Assembly: GCA_913046825.1 (NCBI GenBank)
Contig: CAJWTF010000112.1
Location: forward strand, 1 to 12,399
DNA length: 12,399 nucleotides
Direction: 5' to 3'
Origin: an uncultured Rickettsiales bacterium
GTDB taxonomy: Bacteria > Pseudomonadota > Alphaproteobacteria > UBA8366
Positions within the stretch are counted from its first letter, which is position 1; each line of letters opens with the position of its first letter. A program made the position numbers and the translations under genes. The notes under the pieces were generated by a model that was not told the DNA's origin, did not search any database, and saw only the letters and a program-made list of their open reading frames with translations. This document shows, in pieces, positions 6,864 to 12,399 of this stretch.

Positions 6864-6960
6864 GTATAAGTAAAATAGGGAGGCTTCACGTCTGGGAGAC
6901 GCAGGGTATTCAAACCCTCACCTGAAGGGGGATATCAGGTGGAAAAGAATCATCGCTGCG
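6842..6960 (-). ncRNA. Candidate small RNA or structured 3' UTR ending at the terminator
   Basis: Reading leftwards, three hairpins follow one another with almost no spacer. CACCTGA/TCAGGTG is a 7-bp stem with loop TATCCCCCT (6941-6919). AGGGT/ACCCT is a 5-bp stem with loop TTGAAT (6918-6903). CGTCT/AGACG is a 5-bp stem with loop CCC (6901-6889). A short single-stranded stretch containing CCTCCC (6883-6878) leads to the intrinsic terminator at 6863-6842. Exposed C-rich segments complementary to Shine-Dalgarno sequences are a known feature of trans-acting small RNAs in Alphaproteobacteria, which is why I prefer an sRNA over an ordinary 3' UTR. The 5' end is unknown; no convincing promoter was found, and more structure (TATGC/GCATA near 7030-7047) may belong to it. 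It does not match a tRNA, tmRNA, 4.5S or 6S RNA that I can recognise. The upper limit given is arbitrary. Confidence 0.45.
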
Positions 6961-7089
6961 TTGCAGTTTTGATCTACTCTGACGTGGGGCGGTGATAGAC
7001 CGATAACCACCTTCATTTGGGCACACCACTTATGCGCTTTTTGCATAGCTCGTAGTTTATCGTCACAAATGCCACAATGGTTAACGCAT

Positions 7090-7980
7090 TTAGAACTGTG
7101 TTTCAGCGACTTTCCGCAGTAAAAATTCCCGAAATACCTCTATTCGTTTTGAATGTCGCATTTCTTCCGGATAAACGAAGTAACATTGCGTGGGCGGGCT
7201 GGAAATTTCAGGCAAGACCTGCACGAGGTTCGAATCCGGCGGCACCATATAGTCCGGCAAGTTAGCCAACCCAAGGCCACCTTGCACCGCAAGATACATT
7301 CCATAGAGATTGTTTACCGTAAAGGCGGGCCGGCGCTGATGTCCGGGCTGTGCGCCGACCTCCAACAACCAGTTGATTGTTGTCACCGGTAGCGGTTGCG
7401 CTTCACCGTAGACAATCAGGCGGTGATGATCCAAATCCTTCGGCTGTTGCGGATATCCGAACTCCCGCAAGTAATCGCGGCTGCCATACACATGGGTGCG
7501 CACCTGCAGTATCTGACGCTGGATCAAATCCGGTTGCCGGGGGGCTCCCATCCGCAGCGCGACATCGGCTTCGCGCATCGTCAGATCAAGCTCGCCATCG
7601 GTCAGTTGCAGGCTCACTTCGATATCCGGATAGAGTTCGACGAATTCCTTGATTCGCGGTGTCAGCCACGTGGAGCCAAGCGCCACTGTCGTGGTTATCT
7701 TCAACGGGCCCGAAGGGCGCTCCTGGCGTTCGGAGAGTTGCGCCTCCGCCATGGTCAGCATGTGGAAGACGTCGTGTACCGTCTGATAGAGCAATTCGCC
7801 CTGTTCGGTCAGCAAGAGGCCGCGGGCGTGTCGGTGAAACAACGGGGTCTTGAGCGAGGCTTCAAGCGAGCTGACCTGGCGGCTGACCGCTGATTGGCTG
7901 AGATTGAGCGCATCGCCCGCCCGAGTGAAACTCCCGGCGTCAGAGACCGCATGAAAGACCCGCAGTTTGTCCCAATCCAT
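7090..7980 (-). CDS. LysR-family transcriptional regulator
   Basis: This 296-residue LysR-type regulator has an N-terminal winged helix-turn-helix (residues 3-60: DKLRVFHAVSDAGSFTRAG, then LNLSQSAVSRQVSSLE, LFHRHARGLLLTEQGE). A linker helix leads to the two-lobed effector-binding domain from about residue 92 (PLKITTTVALGSTWLTPRI, ELDLTMREADVALRMG, VQGGLGLANLPDYM). The length is normal and no residue looks damaged. A closely similar LysR opening with MDWDKLRVFHAV is common in Alphaproteobacteria. It lies 49 nt downstream of the 633-residue gene on the same strand, so it may be co-transcribed, although no clear Shine-Dalgarno sequence precedes ATG 7980. LysR regulators usually act on a divergent neighbour, and this one has none here, so its target is probably elsewhere. 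Confidence 0.93.
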   Translation of the reverse strand: MDWDKLRVFHAVSDAGSFTRAGDALNLSQSAVSRQVSSLEASLKTPLFHRHARGLLLTEQGELLYQTVHDVFHMLTMAEAQLSERQERPSGPLKITTTVALGSTWLTPRIKEFVELYPDIEVSLQLTDGELDLTMREADVALRMGAPRQPDLIQRQILQVRTHVYGSRDYLREFGYPQQPKDLDHHRLIVYGEAQPLPVTTINWLLEVGAQPGHQRRPAFTVNNLYGMYLAVQGGLGLANLPDYMVPPDSNLVQVLPEISSPPTQCYFVYPEEMRHSKRIEVFREFLLRKVAETQF

Positions 7981-8029
7981 CGCATCGGCGCGCCAGGTCG
8001 ATTTGTTCCAAACCCCGCCGGCGCTGCTC

Positions 8030-9931
8030 CTAAAAGCCGAACATATGGTCGAAACTGAAACTGCCCGACCCGTTTACGACCCCATGATAGCCGAAAAGCC
8101 GGCACGTGACGTCGCGTATGATGATATAAGGCCGATCACCCGCGCGGCGACGTTCGTCCGCACCGAAAACCTCCGAGTAGCGCCAATTGACGGACCCACC
8201 GCATGGGATCGGCAAATCTCTGCAGGCTATTTCCGCTCCTGATCTGTCATGCAGAATCAGCTTGGTTTCAGATTTTTCGTGCCACGGCCTCGATGCCGAA
8301 TAGATCAGGTGACACATTGTATCGTCAGGAGCTGGCCCAAGGCGCAGGAACAACCGCGTGCTGAGACCTGGTGCAGGGCCGTTATAGGATTGCGGCTCGT
8401 TGCGATAGGTTAGCACTGTGTTGAAGATATGCGCGCCGAAACTCGTCTCCGCCTCGTGGCCGCTCTCACGATGTTGGTAGCGGAACAGGCCGTGCAACCA
8501 ACCATCCGCCCCGCCACCATCCGCAAAGTCGTAGATCAGTTCCATATGGCCGTAGCCTTCGCCGAGCGATCTATTCACCAGACCATCGAGTGACAGGCAG
8601 TCCGTATGATCGCGCGGCAGGCAGCCAAAACGGTGGCGGGCGACTTCCTGGCCGTCGGGATTATAGACGGCTAACGCCAACGGTAGATTCTCTTGTGCTG
8701 TCGACATCGGGGTCGGCAAGGCGAGGCTACTGAACTCAGCCATCGGCAAAACAGGAGCCGGCAGAATGTAGGATTTGCCCAAATGATTGCTCAATTCCGC
8801 GATTTTCGGGTCGGCTTTCAAATCTACCCTTTCAACATTCGGGTGCGAAATCCGTGAGCGTCCAGTCTTCGCATTCGCGATCTCATAGCGGGGTCGGACG
8901 AAATGCTTGCCTGCCCGGATCTCTATCTGCTCCGGCCACGCGAGGTCGGGCAACAATTCCGCGACATTCAAGGCATAAGAGCCAAAGGCCGGAAGCTCGC
9001 GATCAAGCCGGACGATAGTGTCGTCGCCCATCCGATTGAGACCGATGGTCCCGGCCGGAATCAAACAAGGATGGCTGTTCTGCACCCAGAGAGTGACCTG
9101 TTCCCCGTCGGCGGGGGCGGGCAGACCCGCATATAAATCCGACGGCCACGCATTCGCATCATGTGTACAGGAGAGCACTTCAGGTGCATCGCCATAGGTG
9201 TCGAGCGCATATTTGACGACGTCGTGCCCGGACGCATTGATTACGTGCAAAAATAATTGGCCGGTAAAAGCACCAAGATCGAAACGCTCACGCACCTCGC
9301 GGCTGTCAATAACGACAGAACCCACACCGGACGGCAGATCCTCACGCCATTCGACCAATACTTGCCCGTCTTCATCGAACAGGCAGCACCACATCCAGAC
9401 ATTCTTGGCACCATAGCCTGCCCAGTAGTTCGCGCTCACGACCCGGGTGTGATGGCCCTCACCGTCGCGGAAAAAGGCGAAGTTAGTCGCGAAATTAATC
9501 GGCTCCAAATAGCGGCGTTTGTTGGTCACCATCTCGTCTTCCAGCCGCACCTGATCGAGGGTCACGAGCTCAGCGCCCTTCGGGAGAAGGTGGCTGATGT
9601 GCTCGGCAACGCGCTCTGTATCAAAGCCTGGGATAAAGACGGTCCGTGCGCCGCTTTGCGACAGGTCGGTGACCGGCTGGGTGGTTTGACCAAAAACGAT
9701 TTCTCCGATCCGCTCGATATCTTGCACGAATACGCTCACAAGATTCAACGCACTGCAATCGTGTATTTCAGCAAACGGAGCCGCCAGACCAAGCGGGTCA
9801 TAGATCGCGACTGGCCCTTCCATGCCGGCGATCAGGTCTTGGATACGCTGTGCCGTCAACGGATGTCCGACCGATTTGAAGAATGAGAAGCCACCGGTGA
9901 TGTTACTGAACGTTTCGATCGATAAGGCCAT
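8030..9931 (-). CDS. 633-residue protein of unknown function with repeated beta-rich domains
   Basis: I do not recognise a named family. Residues 38-130 look like an alpha/beta domain (GPVAIYDPLG, NLVSVFVQD, ARTVFIPGFD). A conserved-looking segment follows at 139-173 (RRYLEPINFATNFAFFRDG, then SANYWAGYG). From about 178 to the end I read four related beta-rich units, roughly 178-262, 278-368, 416-504 and 540-633. Each has strand, D-x-x-G turn, strand, Leu-Pro, a Ser/Asp strand, and a His-containing tail (CTHDAN, ISHPNV, GAHIFN, FDHMFG). This suggests tandem beta-sandwiches as in sugar- or ligand-binding proteins. No signal peptide or membrane segment is visible, so it is cytoplasmic. It follows the 2OG-oxygenase gene by 23 nt, with AGAGGA as the nearest ribosome binding site, and ends in TAG 8030-8032. 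Its partners suggest a role in glycan or protein modification. The repeat reading is by eye. Confidence 0.85.
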   Translation of the reverse strand: MALSIETFSNITGGFSFFKSVGHPLTAQRIQDLIAGMEGPVAIYDPLGLAAPFAEIHDCSALNLVSVFVQDIERIGEIVFGQTTQPVTDLSQSGARTVFIPGFDTERVAEHISHLLPKGAELVTLDQVRLEDEMVTNKRRYLEPINFATNFAFFRDGEGHHTRVVSANYWAGYGAKNVWMWCCLFDEDGQVLVEWREDLPSGVGSVVIDSREVRERFDLGAFTGQLFLHVINASGHDVVKYALDTYGDAPEVLSCTHDANAWPSDLYAGLPAPADGEQVTLWVQNSHPCLIPAGTIGLNRMGDDTIVRLDRELPAFGSYALNVAELLPDLAWPEQIEIRAGKHFVRPRYEIANAKTGRSRISHPNVERVDLKADPKIAELSNHLGKSYILPAPVLPMAEFSSLALPTPMSTAQENLPLALAVYNPDGQEVARHRFGCLPRDHTDCLSLDGLVNRSLGEGYGHMELIYDFADGGGADGWLHGLFRYQHRESGHEAETSFGAHIFNTVLTYRNEPQSYNGPAPGLSTRLFLRLGPAPDDTMCHLIYSASRPWHEKSETKLILHDRSGAEIACRDLPIPCGGSVNWRYSEVFGADERRRAGDRPYIIIRDVTCRLFGYHGVVNGSGSFSFDHMFGF

Positions 9932-9954
9932 AGGCCGCCTAGTATCCTCTTATG

Positions 9955-10578
9955 TCAGGTCGCGAGACCGATGCGTTTGAAGAAGGACGAAAATTTATGC
10001 CGCCGTTGCTCGCGTCGCACATAGCGCTCCTCGGTAACCCAGTTGAGCTGGATGGCCCGCCGTTCGCCCTCAAAGGATTTGTGCCCGTGCCAAGCGGTCT
10101 CCGAACATTTAAACGCCAACATCGTGCCCTCATCGGGCGGCACCTCAGCGACATAATCCTCAATATCGTAAGGCTGGCGCAACAAGCGCAAACGACCGCC
10201 TTCCTTTTCCCAACTCGGATTTAGATAGAGTAGAACAGTGACAATCTTATCCTTCGAATCCGTGTGAATTTTACCGTCCCGCGCGCGACATTTCCCGCGC
10301 ACCGTCACCATTGTCGGGCGCTTCCGAAGGTCGGTCTTAAATTTTTCCGATAACATTTCCGTCACTTTGGGACCGCGCAGATCTTCGACCAGCTCACCAA
10401 AGGCAGGACCGTACTCAAGCGCCGCCAGCGGAACGCTGCCCGGCCGTTCCATATTGGGAAAATTACGCAATATGGAATGCAGCGCCTCGCCGCTTACCAA
10501 ACCCGGCGCAACGAGATGCTGGAACGGCTCCGCCACTACTGGTGCCGCGCGTAGCTTTTCATGATCGATCAGGGACAT
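9955..10578 (-). CDS. 2-oxoglutarate/Fe(II)-dependent oxygenase (prolyl 4-hydroxylase-like)
   Basis: This 207-residue cytoplasmic oxygenase of the 2OG/Fe(II) superfamily would couple oxidation of 2-oxoglutarate to hydroxylation of a substrate. Iron ligands are visible as the HxD motif His105-x-Asp107 (GKIHTDSKDK) and a distal histidine in AWHGH (His164 most likely). Arg173/Arg174 in GERRAIQLNW sits where the 2-oxoglutarate carboxylate is bound. VTVLLYLNPSW (113-123), EGGRLRLL (126-133) and GTMLAFKCS (151-159) are the flanking barrel strands. The length matches single-domain bacterial members. It lies 95 nt downstream of the ELM1-like gene and 23 nt upstream of the 633-residue gene. The ATG at 10578 lacks an evident Shine-Dalgarno sequence. 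The substrate may be a small metabolite, a glycan or a protein residue; nothing in the sequence decides this. Confidence 0.9.
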   Translation of the reverse strand: MSLIDHEKLRAAPVVAEPFQHLVAPGLVSGEALHSILRNFPNMERPGSVPLAALEYGPAFGELVEDLRGPKVTEMLSEKFKTDLRKRPTMVTVRGKCRARDGKIHTDSKDKIVTVLLYLNPSWEKEGGRLRLLRQPYDIEDYVAEVPPDEGTMLAFKCSETAWHGHKSFEGERRAIQLNWVTEERYVRREQRRHKFSSFFKRIGLAT

Positions 10579-10673
10579 TGGTTCGCCGAATATCGTCGCG
10601 ATCGGAAAGATACGGCGAAGTAAGCGAATCTGGCAATGCCCGCGATTCCCCTGCGGCGATCCGTCGCCATCGA

Positions 10674-11645
10674 TTACAGCCCGAGCCGGGCAACGATTTC
10701 GCGCGCCACGCGGGACGTCTCGTCAAGAGGCACTGGCCGCCACTCCTCAAGCTTTCCCTGAAATGGCCTGGTATGGCCGGCCAGGCGCATCTCCGTGTGG
10801 AAGCGCTCAAACTTACTACCGCTGCCACCCTCCAACGCTAGGACATGCACCGGCTTTCCGGTAAAGCAGGCTTCGGAAATCATATTGACCGAATCGCCGG
10901 TGACGAGAATGGAATCCGCCTGCGCCAGAAAGGCAAAATATGGGTTGTCTCCCATCCCGTCCCAAAAGTAGATCTTCGGTCCGGTAATACGCTCGCGGAG
11001 CAACGCCAGATTTTCCTCGCCGGTGCGCCGCGACGCGGTGACCAGGAGCCCGCACCCTGATCGCGCGACCAAGCTCTGCAGATCATCTGCCAAGCGGCGC
11101 GTGATTTCTGCCGTCATTTGATAAGTGCTGTTCGTCCCGCCGATAAGAACTGCGATCGTGGGATGCGGTATGTCCTCGAACACCGCGCCCTGTCGCGCTG
11201 CCGCCGCCGCGAGAACTCCTTCAGTAATCCGATGCATCGAGCCCTTAACCTTGATGACATTCGGCCCACCCAGACCGTCATGGGACTGCCCGATGATCGC
11301 ATCATAAGCATCCACCGCTGTACGCGGATGCTGCGCGTGGACTGCCTTCGCGCGCCCATCACTCTGCCGCTTTACCCACAATGTGGGCCCAATCGCGCGG
11401 CGACCGCAACTCACCACGACATCCGGCCAAGGCGGTTGAAGCAGTGTGCCGCACTTTCCCAATCCGGACACCCATCGCGGCCACAGACCGGCAGGCAAAA
11501 GTGACCACGGTCGCGCGGGCACCACCGTCTTTTCGTCGACCTTAAAATTTCCAGCACTCCGCGCGATGGCATTGGCCAAGCCTACCGCCTGATTGACCAT
11601 TCCGATCTTTCCATCGGTGATTGCCCAAATTGCCCGCTCCACCAT
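10674..11645 (-). CDS. ELM1/COG3660-family protein, putative GT-B glycosyltransferase
   Basis: This 323-residue protein matches the ELM1 family, named after a plant mitochondrial-fission protein and annotated in bacteria as mitochondrial fission ELM1 or nucleoside-diphosphate-sugar epimerase-like. WAITDGKIGMVNQAVGLANA (7-26), VVVSCGRRAIGPTLW (76-90), VHAQHPR (102-108), IAVLIGGTNSTY (164-175) and ILVTGDSVNMISEACFTGKP (246-265) are the hallmarks. The layout of two Rossmann-like halves, with the C-terminal TGDS...SEA motif like the donor-sugar site of MurG and LpxB, argues for a GT-B glycosyltransferase. The epimerase label is probably wrong. It would act at the cytoplasmic face of the inner membrane on a lipid-linked or other acceptor. 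Start ATG 11643-11645 has GGTAAGAG close upstream. It is the first gene of the leftward operon and is divergent from the Lrp gene. Confidence 0.92.
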   Translation of the reverse strand: MVERAIWAITDGKIGMVNQAVGLANAIARSAGNFKVDEKTVVPARPWSLLPAGLWPRWVSGLGKCGTLLQPPWPDVVVSCGRRAIGPTLWVKRQSDGRAKAVHAQHPRTAVDAYDAIIGQSHDGLGGPNVIKVKGSMHRITEGVLAAAAARQGAVFEDIPHPTIAVLIGGTNSTYQMTAEITRRLADDLQSLVARSGCGLLVTASRRTGEENLALLRERITGPKIYFWDGMGDNPYFAFLAQADSILVTGDSVNMISEACFTGKPVHVLALEGGSGSKFERFHTEMRLAGHTRPFQGKLEEWRPVPLDETSRVAREIVARLGL

Positions 11646-11721
11646 CTCTTACCCATTCAGCCCTTGGCGCAAGCCCGCCAGTTCATTCATCCTCTATCAC
11701 GCAATGACAAGGCGGTCCGTC

Positions 11722-11751
11722 TTGCTCTTACAGCCTTAAGAGTAATATTAT
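11722..11751 (+). promoter_or_regulatory. Promoter of the Lrp/AsnC gene with an internal dyad
   Basis: TTGCTC (11722-11727) and TATTAT (11746-11751) are -35 and -10 candidates with an 18-nt spacer, placing the start about 28 nt before GTG 11786. The perfect inverted repeat CTCTTA-N6-TAAGAG (11725-11742) fills the spacer and is followed by the palindrome TAATATTA (11743-11750). Lrp/AsnC proteins bind short AT-rich dyads and commonly repress their own genes, so this is a good autoregulatory operator candidate. It could also affect the divergent ELM1 promoter in the same 140-nt gap. Confidence 0.45.
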
Positions 11752-11785
11752 TGCGCGCGAATCAACAGGGCTCGGACCGTCATCG

Positions 11786-12280
11786 GTGAAACGCGTAAAA
11801 CTCGATAAAATCGACCGTAAAATCCTCCGCGATCTGCAGGACGATGGGCGGATGACTAATGTCGAACTGTCGAAACGAGTCGGTATTTCGGCACCGCCCT
11901 GTCTGCGCCGCGTACGGGCGTTGGAAGATTCGGGCTATATCCGCGGCTATCATGCGGATGTCAATCACGAAGCGCTTGGTTACGGCGTCACGGTATTCGC
12001 TCAAGTCGGTCTGACAAGCCAGGCAGAGAGCGATCTCAAAGCCTTCGAGAGTCTGGTGGAAAGCTGGCCCGAGGTTCGGGAATGCCACATGTTGGCCGGA
12101 GAGGCCGACTTCATTCTGAAAGTCGTCGCCGCTGATTGGGACACTTATAATCGCTTCCTCACAACAGAGTTAACCTCCGCCCCCAATGTCAGCCACGTAA
12201 AATCGGCCTTAGCGATCCGCACATCGAAATACGCATTCGGCATTCCGATCCCAGTCGAAGACAGAACTGCGGGAGATTGA
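11786..12280 (+). CDS. Lrp/AsnC-family transcriptional regulator
   Basis: This 164-residue Lrp/AsnC regulator has an N-terminal helix-turn-helix (residues 6-55: LDKIDRKILRDLQDDGRMTN, VELSKRVGISAPPCLRRVRA, LEDSGYIRGY) close to that of E. coli Lrp. The C-terminal RAM effector domain has VTVFAQVGL (68-76) and MLAGEADFILKVVA (102-115), where small amino acids or related metabolites bind at the oligomer interface. The length and all core motifs are normal. The start is GTG at 11786, since no in-frame ATG precedes the domain and the first residues already reach the conserved LDxIDRxIL. The Shine-Dalgarno sequence is weak. It is divergent from the ELM1-like gene across 140 nt, so it may control itself and that operon. 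An amino-acid or nitrogen signal would also suit the amidase cluster, but nothing links them directly. Confidence 0.95.
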   Translation: MKRVKLDKIDRKILRDLQDDGRMTNVELSKRVGISAPPCLRRVRALEDSGYIRGYHADVNHEALGYGVTVFAQVGLTSQAESDLKAFESLVESWPEVRECHMLAGEADFILKVVAADWDTYNRFLTTELTSAPNVSHVKSALAIRTSKYAFGIPIPVEDRTAGD

Positions 12281-12300
12281 CCTCCAACCGAGTATCGTAA

Positions 12301-12399
12301 ATGCCCCACAGCATGTCTTTCTATCAGGACCAAATCATTGGATTGGGCAAGACCAGTGCGGCGTCCCAACGCACAACGCCTCATCTACGTGCGCCATGG
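12301..12399 (+). CDS. Possible start of a gene running off the right edge (methyltransferase-like N-terminus)
   Basis: An open frame begins at ATG 12301, or at the in-frame ATG 12313, and is open to the window end. From 12313 it reads MSFYQDQI, the opening of a common group of class I SAM-dependent methyltransferases (MSFYxDQILPHL...). The following residues in that frame (IGLGKTSAASQ) do not match that group. The +3-register alternative (LDWARPVRRPNAQR) looks more protein-like, so a frameshift is possible. No ribosome binding site is evident. Thirty-odd codons are too few to decide. Confidence 0.25.
   Translation, partial: MPHSMSFYQDQIIGLGKTSAASQRTTPHLRAPW

Larger units (their letters stand above)
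6707..7089. other. Non-coding gap between the PEP mutase-like gene and the LysR gene
   Basis: This 383-nt stretch holds no credible gene on either strand. Its right part (6835 to about 6960) is the hairpin series and terminator described separately. Its left part holds the presumed promoter of the PEP mutase-like gene. The part at 6965-7089 contains a short inverted repeat but no further feature I can support. Confidence 0.6.

Noticed and set aside
6903..6918. AGGGT-TTGAAT-ACCCT, which resembles a tRNA T-arm
   Set aside because: The loop is 6 nt, not 7, and no anticodon arm, acceptor stem or CCA context can be drawn around it.
9257..9886. Plus-strand ORF of 209 codons opposite the 633-residue gene
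   Set aside because: The minus-strand frame is three times longer, fits tightly into the operon and looks like a folded protein. This one has no ribosome binding site or recognisable domain.
10655..10673. GGCGA/TCGCC hairpin just after the ELM1 stop codon
   Set aside because: The 5-bp stem has no T tract on either strand, so it is not called a terminator.
12145..12384. Minus-strand ORF of 79 codons overlapping the end of the Lrp gene
   Set aside because: Most of it is antisense to the conserved RAM domain of the regulator, and it has no motif of its own.

Overview
The window reads like an alphaproteobacterial chromosome, probably from the Rhodospirillales or a relative. The strongest pointers are an ELM1/COG3660-type protein (in bacteria largely alphaproteobacterial), a LysR regulator that opens MDWDKLRVFHAV, and the remains of a YbjN-domain gene of a type I recognise from this class. 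Coding density is high, intergenic gaps are short, and the base composition is moderately GC-rich. I see no phage, insertion sequence, CRISPR, tRNA or rRNA.

Layout. (1) 1-538, minus strand: a YbjN-domain gene broken by two in-frame stops and a frameshift, running off the left edge. (2) 709-5840, plus strand: a compact catabolic operon. It encodes a 62-residue GatC/AtzG-like small protein, an amidase-signature hydrolase, an LLM-class flavin/F420 oxidoreductase, a DUF1028 protein, a crotonase-fold enoyl-CoA hydratase/isomerase and an acyl-CoA dehydrogenase. The last of these is interrupted by one in-frame TAA at codon 336. (3) 5843-6706, minus: an isocitrate lyase/PEP mutase superfamily enzyme, convergent with the operon and only 2 nt from it. 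(4) 6707-7089: a non-coding gap holding a strong leftward intrinsic terminator, preceded by three ordered hairpins with C-rich unpaired segments. This is a candidate small RNA or a structured 3' UTR. (5) 7090-11645, minus: four co-directional genes, in transcription order an ELM1-like putative glycosyltransferase, a 2-oxoglutarate/Fe(II) oxygenase, a 633-residue protein of unknown function that I read as containing about four related beta-rich repeats, and a LysR regulator. (6) 11786-12280, plus: an Lrp/AsnC regulator divergent from the ELM1 gene, with a dyad operator candidate inside its promoter. (7) 12281-12399: a possible start of another gene at the right edge.

How the parts may fit (inference). 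The plus-strand operon looks like a pathway in which a nitrogenous compound is oxidised by the LLM enzyme and cut at an amide bond by the amidase and its small partner. The acid would then pass, after CoA activation by an enzyme outside this window, through dehydrogenation and hydration. The isocitrate lyase/PEP mutase protein could act on a 2-oxo acid product. The substrate cannot be read from the sequence. The ELM1, 2OG-oxygenase and 633-residue genes look like a separate unit, possibly making or modifying a glycan or a protein; this is the least described part of the window.

Two unrelated genes carry nonsense codons (YbjN and acyl-CoA dehydrogenase). Either the genome is shedding genes or the assembly has base errors; reads would settle which.
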